A DNA stretch of 64,000 bases from positions 1-64,000 of the forward strand of contig JAHEYN010000010.1 of NCBI GenBank assembly GCA_023251555.1, given 5' to 3'. The notes beneath the pieces were generated by a model. That model worked only from the letters and a program-made list of their open reading frames with translations. It made no database searches and was not told the origin of the DNA. Positions 8,442 through 19,076 of this stretch are shown piece by piece. The position numbers were made by a program, and so were the translations under genes. Each line of letters starts with the position of its first letter. Positions within the stretch are counted from its first letter, which is position 1. Origin of the DNA: Bacteroidota bacterium (GTDB taxonomy: Bacteria > Bacteroidota > Bacteroidia > AKYH767-A > JAHEYN01).

Positions 8442-9038
8442 TTAATTTTTTTTCTTTCCTGCCGGGGCAAGGTGGAGAAACATCCTGTTTCCTTCCAGCT
8501 TGGGAAGGGATTCTACCTTGCCGTATTCCGAAAGTTCCTGAGCGAATTTAAGCAGCATGAGCTCCCCCTGCTCTTTATATGTGATTGACCTGCCGCGGAA
8601 GTGTACATACGCTTTTACTTTTGCTCCTTCTTCGAGGAAACGTTTTGCATGCTTTACCTTGAAGTTAAAGTCGTGTTCATCGGTGGTAGGCGTGAAACGG
8701 AGTTCTTTCACTACTACCTTTGCAGCCTTGGATTTCAGCTCCTTTTCTTTTCTTTTTTTCTCATACAGGAATTTCTGATATTCAATTACCCTGCAGACAG
8801 GCGGGCTGGCGCCCGGTGCTATCTCAACAAGGTCAAGGCCTCTATCGGCTGCTATCTTCAATGCATCCCTGATGGGATAGACATCGGATTTGATGTTTTC
8901 CCCCACCAGCCTTACTTCAGAAGCAGTGATAAACTCATTGATTTTGTGCTCAGGCTCCCTTTTAAAGACTCTTGGGGTCCTGAACGGAGGCCTGTTACCA
9001 TAGAAAGGCCTTCCTGTGTTGTAATGAAAAGTAGCTAT
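8442..9038 (-). CDS. infC: Translation initiation factor IF-3, probable AUA start
   Basis: IF-3 binds the 30S subunit, checks the start codon and prevents early 50S joining. The N-terminal domain ([18 protein letters not shown]), linker and C-terminal domain ([29 protein letters not shown]) are complete. No in-frame ATG, GTG or TTG precedes the essential HKINEFI segment; the first GTG, at 8906, would remove about 44 residues. Between an in-frame TAA and this region the only plausible start is ATA at 9038-9036, placed 7 nt after a perfect TAAGGAGG (9053-9046). This gives 198 residues. A rare start codon is known for infC, where IF-3 uses it for autoregulation. Confidence 0.9.
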   Translation of the reverse strand: MATFHYNTGRPFYGNRPPFRTPRVFKREPEHKINEFITASEVRLVGENIKSDVYPIRDALKIAADRGLDLVEIAPGASPPVCRVIEYQKFLYEKKRKEKELKSKAAKVVVKELRFTPTTDEHDFNFKVKHAKRFLEEGAKVKAYVHFRGRSITYKEQGELMLLKFAQELSEYGKVESLPKLEGNRMFLHLAPAGKKKN

Positions 9039-9053
9039 GTGTGTTCCTCCTTA
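9036..9053 (-). promoter_or_regulatory. infC ribosome binding site (full TAAGGAGG) and AUA start
   Basis: TAAGGAGG at 9053-9046 is an eight-base match to the universal 16S anti-Shine-Dalgarno end, with the ideal 7-nt spacer (AACACAC) to ATA at 9038-9036. Most genes in this window have no such site, so the element decides the infC start. It lies just after the thrS stop (9058). Confidence 0.8.
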
Positions 9054-9057
9054 TTTA

Positions 9058-11007
9058 TTATTGGTTAGACTTAATGTTTTTTTCTACTTCTTCTTTTATT
9101 AAGCAGATAAATTCGTTTATTTTATAAGATCCTTTATCTCCTTCTCCATGCCTGCGGACAGAAACTGTTTCTTCCGCCTGTTCTTTTTCCCCGACAATCA
9201 GCATAAAAGGCATCTTTTTTACCTCTGCGTCACGTATCTTTTTCCCAATCTTTTCGCCCCTTTCGTCAAGAGAGGTGCGAATATCGGAATTATTTAATAA
9301 ATTCAAAACTTTGAGTGCATAATCATTGTACTTATCGCTTACCGGCAAAATGATGGCTTGCTCAGGGGTGAGCCAGAGCGGGAAGTTCCCGGCACAGTGC
9401 TCTATCATCACTGCCATGAACCTTTCAAGGGAGCCGAAAGGTGCCCTGTGTATCATCACCGGCCTGTGTTTCTGGTTGTCGCTGCCTGTGTATTCGAGGT
9501 CGAACCGCTCCGGGAGATTATAATCCACCTGTATGGTGCCGAGTTGCCATGCTCTGCCTAAGGCGTCTTTTACCATAAAGTCGAGCTTGGGGCCGTAAAA
9601 AGCGGCCTCCCCCGTTTTAACAACGGTTGTAAGTTTCTTTTCATCGGCAGCTTCAATGATTTCTCTTTCCGCCATCTCCCAGTGTTCATCGGAACCGATG
9701 TATTTTTCTTTGTTGTTTTTATCGCGGAGCGATACCTGTGCCGTGTAATTTTCGAAGCCAAGCGCGTTAAATACATAGAAAACCAGGTCTATAACCTTAA
9801 TAAATTCTTCCTTTACCTGGTCAGGGCGGCAGAACAGGTGAGCATCATCCTGAGTGAAGCCGCGAACCCTTGTCAGCCCGTGCAGTTCCCCGCTCTGCTC
9901 ATAACGGTACACGGTGCCAAACTCTGCCAGGCGAACCGGAAGGTCGCGGTAGGAGCGGGGTTTACTTTTATAAATCTCGCAATGGTGGGGACAGTTCATT
10001 GGCTTGAGGAAAAACTCTTCCCCTTCAACCGGGGTGTGTATCGGCTGGAAAGCATCTGCACCATATTTTTCATAGTGCCCGGAAGTGACATACAACTGCT
10101 TGCTGCCGATATGCGGAGTTATTACAGGCTGGTATCCTGTCCTTGTCTGCGCTTTCTGCAGAAAATTTACGAGACGCTCTCTCATTGCGGCTCCCTTTGG
10201 AAGCCAAAGCGGCAGTCCGGAACCAACTTTTTCTGAAAACGTAAACAACTCAAGCTCTTTCCCGATTTTGCGGTGATCTCTTTTTTTCGCTTCTTCCAGC
10301 AGAGTGAGATATTCGGCAAGGTCTTTTTGTTTAGGGAAAGTAATCCCGTAAATGCGTGTCAGTTGCTTGTTCTTTTCATCCCCCCTCCAGTATGCGCCTG
10401 CAATATTCATGAGCTTTACCGCCCTGATGAACCCTGTGTCTGGAATGTGAGGTCCCCTGCACAGGTCTGTAAATCCGCCCTGGGTATAAAAGGAAATGGT
10501 CCCGTCTGCCAGGTCTTTCAGGAGATCAAGTTTGTACTGATCTCCTTTTTCTTCAAAATAAGCAATGGCATCTTTCTTTGAAATTTCTTTTCTCTCGTAT
10601 TTATTTCCCTGCCTTGCCAGCTCCAGCATCTTGTCTTCTATCTTTTTAAAATCATCCGAAGAAATTTCCCTGCCGCCGAGATCCACATCGTAGTAGAATC
10701 CGCTTTCAACGGGAGGGCCAATGCCAAACTTTATGCCGGGATAAAAAGTTTCCAGGGCTTCTGCCATCAGGTGTGCGGAGGAATGCCACATGGTAGATTT
10801 TCCTTCCTGGTGCTCCCAGGTCAGCAATTCCAGTGCTGCATCCGAACGTATGGGCCGCGCGGCATCCCAGACTTCATCGTTTACTTTCGCCGACAGGACA
10901 TTCCTTGCCAGCCCCTCGCTGATGCTTTTTGCAATCTCAAGGGCTGTAATGCCTTCAGGGTACTCCCGCACTGCTTTATCCGGAAAAGTAATTTTGATTG
11001 TGTTCAT
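9058..11007 (-). CDS. thrS: Threonyl-tRNA synthetase
   Basis: Class II aminoacyl-tRNA synthetase that charges tRNA-Thr. An N-terminal TGS domain (about residues 1-60) comes first, then the editing domain with [11 protein letters not shown] (HxxxH), then the catalytic core with the zinc-ligand segment [10 protein letters not shown] and motif 2 ([22 protein letters not shown]). The anticodon-binding domain is C-terminal. The start at ATG 11007 ([13 protein letters not shown]) gives the standard 649 residues; the 27 residues encoded upstream are not family-like. It is first in thrS-infC-rpmI-rplT, with 19 nt to infC. I saw no T-box in the leader. Confidence 0.99.
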   Translation of the reverse strand: MNTIKITFPDKAVREYPEGITALEIAKSISEGLARNVLSAKVNDEVWDAARPIRSDAALELLTWEHQEGKSTMWHSSAHLMAEALETFYPGIKFGIGPPVESGFYYDVDLGGREISSDDFKKIEDKMLELARQGNKYERKEISKKDAIAYFEEKGDQYKLDLLKDLADGTISFYTQGGFTDLCRGPHIPDTGFIRAVKLMNIAGAYWRGDEKNKQLTRIYGITFPKQKDLAEYLTLLEEAKKRDHRKIGKELELFTFSEKVGSGLPLWLPKGAAMRERLVNFLQKAQTRTGYQPVITPHIGSKQLYVTSGHYEKYGADAFQPIHTPVEGEEFFLKPMNCPHHCEIYKSKPRSYRDLPVRLAEFGTVYRYEQSGELHGLTRVRGFTQDDAHLFCRPDQVKEEFIKVIDLVFYVFNALGFENYTAQVSLRDKNNKEKYIGSDEHWEMAEREIIEAADEKKLTTVVKTGEAAFYGPKLDFMVKDALGRAWQLGTIQVDYNLPERFDLEYTGSDNQKHRPVMIHRAPFGSLERFMAVMIEHCAGNFPLWLTPEQAIILPVSDKYNDYALKVLNLLNNSDIRTSLDERGEKIGKKIRDAEVKKMPFMLIVGEKEQAEETVSVRRHGEGDKGSYKINEFICLIKEEVEKNIKSNQ

Positions 11008-11034
11008 TGAGTGAACGGTCTTTTTTAGGGCATG

Positions 11035-11042
11035 CAAAGATA
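11035..11042 (-). promoter_or_regulatory. Possible -7 promoter box for thrS
   Basis: TATCTTTG on the minus strand matches the Bacteroidota -7 consensus TAnnTTTG, 28 nt before the thrS start. No good TTTG -33 box was found at the right distance, so this is only a candidate. Confidence 0.4.
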
Positions 11043-11130
11043 ATGAAATTCGTGAAGCATACCCGGCCGTTTGGAACCTTCGAATCATATTTTTTATCGT
11101 GATTACTTATGAGGAAAATTAAAAATGTAA

Positions 11131-11138
11131 TACATTTG
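11131..11138 (+). promoter_or_regulatory. Possible -7 promoter box for the signalling cluster
   Basis: TACATTTG matches TAnnTTTG, 60 nt before the PAS-kinase start. There is no clear -33 box upstream. The divergent thrS promoter candidate lies about 90 nt away. Confidence 0.4.
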
Positions 11139-11198
11139 GTTGTTTTCTGAAGCCCTGTTTGCCCCCGCCTCTTGTTGTGAGAATTATTTGATTATTAC

Positions 11199-12644
11199 AT
11201 GTTAAAAGCAGATCAGTACACAATAAAAATCTTTACGGCAGCCATTGCCCTTTCGATCGTTATTTTCATTATTGACCTCATGACTCCCCTTGGTGTTGCA
11301 GATGCAATAAGCTATGTGCTGGTGGTTCTGCTTACGATATGGATGCAGGGGGTTCTCTATACCTATATAATGGCTTTAGCCGCTATTGCACTGACAGTAA
11401 TTGGCTTCCTGCTTTCTCCTCCCAATGACACAATGCTCTCTATTGCCATTGCGAACAGGGCTCTTGCTATAGGAGGTATCGTACTTTCAGGATGGGTAAT
11501 ACTAAGGTTTAAAAAATCTGAAGAGGTCGGGAGAAAGAACAAAGAAGGCCTTGCGGCTTTGTTTCAATATGCTACGGAAGGTCTTCTTATCAGTAATTCC
11601 AGGGGAGAAATGGTGATGGTGAATCCGAAGGCAGAGGAGATGTTCGGCTATGAAAAAGGAGAATTGCTGGGGAGAACTGTCGAGGATCTTATCCCATCCA
11701 GGTTTACGGGAAAACACGTTGCTCACCGTCATGCATATTATGCCCGTCCTCAACCCCGTTCAATGGGCAAAGGGGATATGGAACTCTTTGCCAAAAGAAA
11801 AAACGGAGACGAATTTCCTGTCGAGATCAGTCTCACTCATTACAAAACGGAAGAGGGAATCTTTGTAATAGCATTTATTGTTGACATCACCGGGCACAGG
11901 CAGCAGGAAAGAGCGCTGAAGAAAGCTCACAGCGATCTTCTCCGATCGGCGGAAGACCTTAAAGCGTCCAATGCCGAACTCGAAAACTTCGCTTATATTT
12001 CATCCCACGACCTCCAGGAACCCTTGAGAAAAATACAGGCGTTCGGTGATCGCATAAAGACAATGGAGAAGGACAATCTCAGCGCCCATGGGAAAGATTA
12101 TCTTGACCGCGTGCTGAATGCTTCTGCCCGTATGCAGAATCTTATCAATGACCTGCTGTTGTTTTCCAGGGTTACAACGAGAGCACAATCTTTTTCCAGG
12201 CTGGATCTGAATGTCGTTCTTGCCGAGGTACTCTCTGATCTTGAAGTAACAATTGAGAAAAATAGGGCCCGCATAGAGTCGGGCGAACTTCCTGTTGTTG
12301 AAGCCGAGCCCACCCAGATGCGCCAGTTGTTCCAGAATCTTATTGTGAATGCCATCAAGTTCAGGAAAGAGGGAGAAGACCCCGTGGTAAAAATATCGGC
12401 TGCACCATCTCCCCTGAATAAAAGCATGTTTGATATTTCCTTCAGTGATAATGGAATAGGCTTCGATGAAAAGTATAATGACAGGATTTTTAATATTTTC
12501 CAGCGGCTCGAAGGACATAGATACGAAGGTTCGGGCATAGGGCTGGCTATTTGCCGGAAAATTGTTACCCGTCACGGAGGCAGTATTGCAGCCCGCAGCA
12601 AACCCGGTGAAGGCGCTACCTTTGTTGTCACAATTCCAGGATGA
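11199..12644 (+). CDS. Membrane PAS-domain sensor histidine kinase
   Basis: 481 residues. Three or four membrane helices (about residues 11-102) form the input region. A PAS domain follows (about 115-235, with NPKAEEMFGYEKGELLGR), then a coiled linker, then the HisKA domain with phospho-acceptor His270 in ISSHDLQEPLRKIQ. The ATPase domain has N, G1 (DNGIGFDEKY) and G2 (GSGIGLAICRKIV) boxes. The HDLQEPLR form of the H-box is typical of phytochrome-type or cyanobacterial-like kinases that pair with Rcp1-like receivers, and such a receiver is the next gene. The signal is unknown. Confidence 0.92.
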   Translation: MLKADQYTIKIFTAAIALSIVIFIIDLMTPLGVADAISYVLVVLLTIWMQGVLYTYIMALAAIALTVIGFLLSPPNDTMLSIAIANRALAIGGIVLSGWVILRFKKSEEVGRKNKEGLAALFQYATEGLLISNSRGEMVMVNPKAEEMFGYEKGELLGRTVEDLIPSRFTGKHVAHRHAYYARPQPRSMGKGDMELFAKRKNGDEFPVEISLTHYKTEEGIFVIAFIVDITGHRQQERALKKAHSDLLRSAEDLKASNAELENFAYISSHDLQEPLRKIQAFGDRIKTMEKDNLSAHGKDYLDRVLNASARMQNLINDLLLFSRVTTRAQSFSRLDLNVVLAEVLSDLEVTIEKNRARIESGELPVVEAEPTQMRQLFQNLIVNAIKFRKEGEDPVVKISAAPSPLNKSMFDISFSDNGIGFDEKYNDRIFNIFQRLEGHRYEGSGIGLAICRKIVTRHGGSIAARSKPGEGATFVVTIPG

Positions 12645-12678
12645 AGAAATGATACGAAACATATAAAACCTTAATACT

Positions 12679-13134
12679 ATGCAAACACGTGAATCTAAAT
12701 CAATCCATATCCTTATCGCTGATGATGATGCTGAGGATAGAATGCTCATAAGGGAGGCGCTCGAAGAGAGCAGGCTCAGGAATCCCGTGCACTTCGTGGA
12801 AAACGGGGAGCAGCTGATGGATTTCCTGCAGAATACAGGAGTCTTTTCAGACAAGGAAAAATACCCCCTGCCCGGACTTATCCTGCTGGACCTCAATATG
12901 CCTAAAAAAGACGGGCGTGAAGCACTGAAAGAAATTAAAAATGATCACCGTCTTCGCGCTATACCGGTGATTATACTCAGTACTTCCAAAGCAGAAGAAG
13001 ATATCATCAGAAGCTATGGGCTTGGTGTCAGCTCTTTCATCACAAAACCTGTCAGTTTTGCATCCCTGGTTGATATCATGCGGACGCTTAACAAGTACTG
13101 GTTTGAAATAGTTGAGCTTCCGCTTATTCCGTGA
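12679..13134 (+). CDS. Rcp1-like single-domain response regulator
   Basis: A 151-residue stand-alone receiver. The acidic pocket is DDD near residue 15, the phospho-acceptor is Asp71 in LILLDLNMPKKDG, then IILSTS with the conserved Ser/Thr and ITKP with the conserved Lys. The long loop before the acceptor Asp and the GREALKEIK helix are typical of the Rcp1 type that partners phytochrome-like kinases. There is no output domain, so it probably relays phosphate or acts by protein contact. It lies 34 nt after the PAS kinase, which is its likely partner. Confidence 0.92.
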   Translation: MQTRESKSIHILIADDDAEDRMLIREALEESRLRNPVHFVENGEQLMDFLQNTGVFSDKEKYPLPGLILLDLNMPKKDGREALKEIKNDHRLRAIPVIILSTSKAEEDIIRSYGLGVSSFITKPVSFASLVDIMRTLNKYWFEIVELPLIP

Positions 13135-13144
13135 AGATATTTTT

Positions 13145-14359
13145 ATGGATACCCCTATAAAAATTCTGATGATTGATGATGATGAAGAGGATTTTATTAT
13201 CACCCGCGATGTGCTCCATGAGATTCCCCGCAGAAAATACATTATAGACTGGGTTCCTGCTTATGATGAAGCCCTCCTCAAAATCCGCGCCGGAGAGTAC
13301 CAGGTGTATCTCGTTGATTACCGCCTCGGGGCAAAAAACGGCCTGGACCTCATCCGTGCTGCGCTGGAATCAGGCTGCACTGCACCATTGATCCTTCTGA
13401 CAGGACAGAATGACCCGGAGGTTGATGAACAGGCGATGCGTGCAGGGGCTGCTGATTATCTTGTGAAAGGGACTATATCATCCCGCCAGCTCGAAAGTTC
13501 CGTTCGTTACAGCATTGAGCATGCAAAAAATATGAATGAAATACGCCTCCTTAATGCTGAACTCGAAAAAAGGGTGAAAGACCGGACCATGATACTGGAG
13601 GAGGCCCTGATGGAAATAGAAAGTTCCAGGAAAGAATTACAGAAAGCTCTGGTCAAAGAGAAAGAACTGAATGATCTTAAATCACGTTTTGTTTCCATGG
13701 CCTCCCATGAGTTCCGCACACCCCTCGCGACAATCCTCTCATCCCTCTCCCTTGTTTCTAAATATACGGGTCAGCAGAATGAAGAAAAAAGAAACAAACA
13801 TATTGAAAGAATAAAGTCCTCTGTTCATAATCTTACCGAGATTCTGAATGACTTTCTCTCCATCGGAAAACTGGAAGAGGGAAAAACAGAAAGCAGTCCT
13901 GTACTCTTTGATATCAAAGAGTTTGCTTCCGAATCAGTACAGGAGATGCAGGCCGTTGCAAAGCAGGGACAGCAGATACAGTATTCTCATACCGGAAGCA
14001 GGAAACAGGTTTGCCTCGACAAGAAACTTCTCAAAAATATTATCATCAATCTTCTCTCTAATGCAATCAAATTTTCTGCCGAAAACAAAAATATCCGTCT
14101 TTCAACAGCTACGGGCAACATGGAAACAGCGCTCATTGTTTCCGATGAAGGAGTGGGCATTTCAAAGGAAGACCAGGAGCACCTTTTCGAGAGATTTTTC
14201 AGGGGGCAGAATGTAACCAATATCCAGGGAACCGGACTTGGATTGAATATTGTTTCCAAATACACGGAACTGATGAACGGAAAAATCGAGTTTGAAAGTG
14301 AACTTGGAAAAGGCACGAAAATATCCATTGTGTTTGCTGAAAAAGCCGAGACTTATTAA
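13145..14359 (+). CDS. Receiver-histidine kinase fusion
   Basis: 404 residues: an N-terminal receiver (acceptor Asp58 in YLVDYRLGAKNG, Thr in LLTGQ, Lys in YLVKG), a coiled coil at about 130-180, a HisKA domain with His188 in SMASHEFRTPL, and an ATPase domain with DEGVGISKEDQ and GTGLGLNIVSKY. It has no membrane segment, so it is cytoplasmic. This layout lets a phosphorylated receiver control kinase output, an intermediate step in a relay. ATG 13145, just after the preceding stop, is preferred to a TTG at 13112 inside the upstream gene. Confidence 0.92.
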   Translation: MDTPIKILMIDDDEEDFIITRDVLHEIPRRKYIIDWVPAYDEALLKIRAGEYQVYLVDYRLGAKNGLDLIRAALESGCTAPLILLTGQNDPEVDEQAMRAGAADYLVKGTISSRQLESSVRYSIEHAKNMNEIRLLNAELEKRVKDRTMILEEALMEIESSRKELQKALVKEKELNDLKSRFVSMASHEFRTPLATILSSLSLVSKYTGQQNEEKRNKHIERIKSSVHNLTEILNDFLSIGKLEEGKTESSPVLFDIKEFASESVQEMQAVAKQGQQIQYSHTGSRKQVCLDKKLLKNIIINLLSNAIKFSAENKNIRLSTATGNMETALIVSDEGVGISKEDQEHLFERFFRGQNVTNIQGTGLGLNIVSKYTELMNGKIEFESELGKGTKISIVFAEKAETY

Positions 14360-14441
14360 TTGCATACAGCTATGTTTCCAAAACGCTTTGTATTTTTACG
14401 GTGAAAGAAAAAAATATTAACCTGATAGTTTGAAGAATATT

Positions 14442-15500
14442 ATGAAAACAATTCTGCTTATCGAAGACAATGACCAGATGCGGGAAAATACGGCTGAAAT
14501 ACTTGAGTTGTCTAACTATAGTGTGCTTACGGCGAAGAATGGGAAAATAGGCGTGGAGCTGGCTATGAAAGAATCCCCGGATTTGATTATCTGTGATATC
14601 ATGATGCCCGTCCTTGACGGATACGGAGTTCTCCACATGCTTTCAAAAAACCCGTCCACATCTTCCATCCCGTTTATTTTTCTTACCGCCAAAGCTGAAC
14701 GCTCTGAGCTCAGGAAGGGAATGGAGATGGGGGCAGATGATTATCTCACCAAGCCTTTTGATGATATTGAGCTGCTGAATGCAGTGGAGGTGCGCCTTAA
14801 AAAAAGCGAGATGTTTAAGTCCGACTTTAAAAGAAATCCGGAAGGGCTTGATGAGTTTATGAGCGAAGCTAAGGTCCTTGAAGAGTTGAAGAAACTGTCG
14901 GGCGAAAGGGAAGTAAGGATTTATAAAAAGAGGGAGCAGATATATTCAGAAGGATCTTTCCCAAGGGGTGTTCACTTTGTGAACAAGGGCCGTGTGAAAA
15001 TATTCAGGAGCAATCCTGATGGCAAAGAGCTCATTACCGCACTTTGCAAAGAAGGAGACTTTTTCGGCTACATACCCCTCCTTGAAGAATCTGCTTATCA
15101 GGATTCAGCCGTTGCTTTTGAGGATGCCGAGATTTCTCTTATTCCACAGGAAGATTTTTTTGCACTGATATACAGTAACCCCCATGTCTCAAGGAAGTTT
15201 ATCAGGATGCTCTCGGATAATATTGCCGAGAAGGAGGACCAGCTTATCAGGCTGGCTTATAATTCTGTCAGGAAGCGTGTGGCAGAAGCTCTCGTGATGC
15301 TCCAGGATCGCTATAAAAAAGCCGATGAAAAAAATTTCAGCATCGTGATTTCGAGGGAAGACCTTGCCAATATCGTTGGTACTTCCCAGGAAACAGCTAT
15401 ACGCATGCTCAGCGATTTTAAAGAAGAAAAACTGGTGGAGATTGATGGTAGTGCTATCACTGTGACTAACTATGACAGGCTCGCCCGGATGAAAAATTAA
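14442..15500 (+). CDS. Response regulator fused to Crp/Fnr DNA-binding module
   Basis: 352 residues. An N-terminal receiver (Asp52 in LIICDIMMPVLDG, FLTAKAE, YLTKPF) is joined to a cyclic-nucleotide-binding-like beta-roll (about 135-250) and a Crp-type winged helix (about 265-345, with SREDLANIVGTSQETAIRMLSDF as its recognition region). It should be a transcription factor switched by phosphorylation, not only by ligand. ATG 14442 (MKTILLIEDND) is preferred to TTG 14430. It closes the signalling cluster and is the only DNA-binding output in it. Confidence 0.9.
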   Translation: MKTILLIEDNDQMRENTAEILELSNYSVLTAKNGKIGVELAMKESPDLIICDIMMPVLDGYGVLHMLSKNPSTSSIPFIFLTAKAERSELRKGMEMGADDYLTKPFDDIELLNAVEVRLKKSEMFKSDFKRNPEGLDEFMSEAKVLEELKKLSGEREVRIYKKREQIYSEGSFPRGVHFVNKGRVKIFRSNPDGKELITALCKEGDFFGYIPLLEESAYQDSAVAFEDAEISLIPQEDFFALIYSNPHVSRKFIRMLSDNIAEKEDQLIRLAYNSVRKRVAEALVMLQDRYKKADEKNFSIVISREDLANIVGTSQETAIRMLSDFKEEKLVEIDGSAITVTNYDRLARMKN

Positions 15501-15514
15501 CCGGGAGGGATTAT

Positions 15515-17179
<1,665 letters not shown>

Positions 17180-17195
17180 TCCCGCATTTTAATTT

Positions 17196-19064
17196 ATGGA
17201 TCGTAATACTATTTTAGGATTTGCCCTTATCATTGCCATACTTGTGGGGTATGAGTTTATAACCCGTCCCGGAGAGGAACAGCTAAGGCAGATGAAGCAC
17301 CGCCAGGATTCCCTTACCATGGCTGCTGCCGATAGTCTTAAAATGGTGCGTGCTGCACAGAAAGATCATCTTCCCGTTTTGCCGGCGCAGGCATCGGCTG
17401 ACAGCTCCTTTGCCGATTCTCTCAGCAGGCTCCGGTTTGGATTATTTGCCCCGGCAGCACAGGGCGAGAAGAAAATAGTCACACTCGAAAATGAACTGGT
17501 TAAAGTTTCACTTTCTACCAGGGGAGGCAAGGTCCGCTCAGTAGAATTGAAAAATTTTAAAACTTTTGATAAGCATCCTCTTGTTCTTTTTGACGGAGAT
17601 ACCAATGTGTTTAACCTGCAGTTCCCTGCGCGGGATAATAACGTAATCAATACCGACAGCCTGTATTTTATTCCCCTTCCCGGAAACCCTGCCGGAAAAG
17701 GGTCAGCTATCACCATGCGCCTGCAGGCAGGAGAAGGCCACTATATTGATTATATCTATACCCTGGATCCCGGGAGCTATATGCTTGGATTTACAATAAA
17801 GATCAGCGGGATGAATGAGGTTATTGCTCCCAACAGCAGCTATATCGGCATGGGATGGAAAACACATCTTCCAAGGCAGGAGCAAAGTGTAAAGGCCGAA
17901 AGAGCTGTAAGCTCCCTCTATTACAGGTATTCAGATGGAGAGGTGGATTACCTTTCTGAAACTAAAGATGAGAAAAAAAATATTCCTACAAAGATAAAAT
18001 GGATCGCTTTCAAACAGCAGTATTTTACCTCTGTCCTAATTGCGGATAATGAGTTCGATAAGCCTACTTCAGTAGAATCAGTTACGGACCACACTACGGA
18101 AAAGTATGTTAAAACTTTTTCTGCAGAACTTACGCTCCCGTATAACCATAAGGCCGAAGAGGTTTTCCCCATGAAATTTTACTTTGGCCCCAACCATTAC
18201 CAGTCGCTTAAAGCATACGGCCTTTCCCTGGAAAAGCAAATCCCAATGGGGTGGGGCATCTTCGGCTGGGTGAATAAATATTTTATCATATGGGTCTTTA
18301 ATTTCCTGAATGCCTTTCACCTGAATTACGGACTGATTATTTTCATACTCACCATCGTTGTCCGTTTGATACTGCTCCCGCTTACGTACAGTTCATACCG
18401 CTCCATGGCTAAGATGAAAGTACTGAAACCCGAGGTGGATGAGATTAATGCGAGACATAAAGGCGGGGATCCCATGAAGATGCAGCAGGAGATGATGAAG
18501 CTGTACCGGAGGGCAGGGGTGAATCCCCTCGGTGGCTGTATCCCCGGCCTTCTTCAAATGCCTATACTGATTGCGATGTTCCGCTTTTTCCCAGCCTCCA
18601 TTGAACTCAGGCAGCAGGGGTTCCTCTGGGCGCACGATCTCTCAACGTATGATTCTGTATGGGATTTCGGATACGTTCCATTTATCAATGGCATCTATGG
18701 CGACCATGTCAGCCTTTTTACAATTCTGATGACAATCTCCACCATCCTGTATACCAAGGCAAACAGCCAGCAATTCTCGGCCAGCGGGCCGAATGCCCAA
18801 ATGACCAAATGGATGATGTATATCATGCCGCTCGTCTTTCTCGGCTTTCTGAACAATTATGCTGCTGCACTCAGCTATTATTACTTCCTTTCTAATGTAA
18901 TGGCTTTCGGACAGCAGTATCTTTTCCGGCTGATGATAGATGAGAAGGCTATTCACAAAAAGATACAGGAAAATAAAAACCGCCCGCAGTCGGCTAAAAA
19001 ATCCCGTTTCCAGCAGAAACTTGAGGAGATGGCTAAGTCAAGAGGGTATAAGCTGCCTAAGTAA
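17196..19064 (+). CDS. yidC: Membrane protein insertase YidC
   Basis: Inserts and folds inner-membrane proteins, alone or with SecYEG. A 622-residue Gram-negative type: N-terminal TM anchor (ILGFALIIAILVGYEFI), a large periplasmic beta-sandwich domain (about 85-355), then the five-helix insertase core starting near FFIIWVFN-type FIIWVFNFLN, with the cytoplasmic hairpin (MKVLKPEVDEINARHKGGD) and GGCIPGLLQMPILIAMFRFF. The basic C-terminal tail (KKSRFQQKLEEMAKSRGYKLPK) may contact the ribosome. Probably co-transcribed with pyrG; it converges with the NtrC-like gene 12 nt away. Confidence 0.98.
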   Translation: MDRNTILGFALIIAILVGYEFITRPGEEQLRQMKHRQDSLTMAAADSLKMVRAAQKDHLPVLPAQASADSSFADSLSRLRFGLFAPAAQGEKKIVTLENELVKVSLSTRGGKVRSVELKNFKTFDKHPLVLFDGDTNVFNLQFPARDNNVINTDSLYFIPLPGNPAGKGSAITMRLQAGEGHYIDYIYTLDPGSYMLGFTIKISGMNEVIAPNSSYIGMGWKTHLPRQEQSVKAERAVSSLYYRYSDGEVDYLSETKDEKKNIPTKIKWIAFKQQYFTSVLIADNEFDKPTSVESVTDHTTEKYVKTFSAELTLPYNHKAEEVFPMKFYFGPNHYQSLKAYGLSLEKQIPMGWGIFGWVNKYFIIWVFNFLNAFHLNYGLIIFILTIVVRLILLPLTYSSYRSMAKMKVLKPEVDEINARHKGGDPMKMQQEMMKLYRRAGVNPLGGCIPGLLQMPILIAMFRFFPASIELRQQGFLWAHDLSTYDSVWDFGYVPFINGIYGDHVSLFTILMTISTILYTKANSQQFSASGPNAQMTKWMMYIMPLVFLGFLNNYAAALSYYYFLSNVMAFGQQYLFRLMIDEKAIHKKIQENKNRPQSAKKSRFQQKLEEMAKSRGYKLPK

Positions 19065-19076
19065 GCGCACAGTACT

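Noticed and set aside
11008-11198. T-box riboswitch before thrS
   Set aside because: The leader is short and has no specifier stem or T-box sequence.
12000-12896. Long minus-strand reading frame across the PAS kinase and Rcp1-like receiver
   Set aside because: A shadow of two clear genes on the plus strand; no ribosome site or family pattern.
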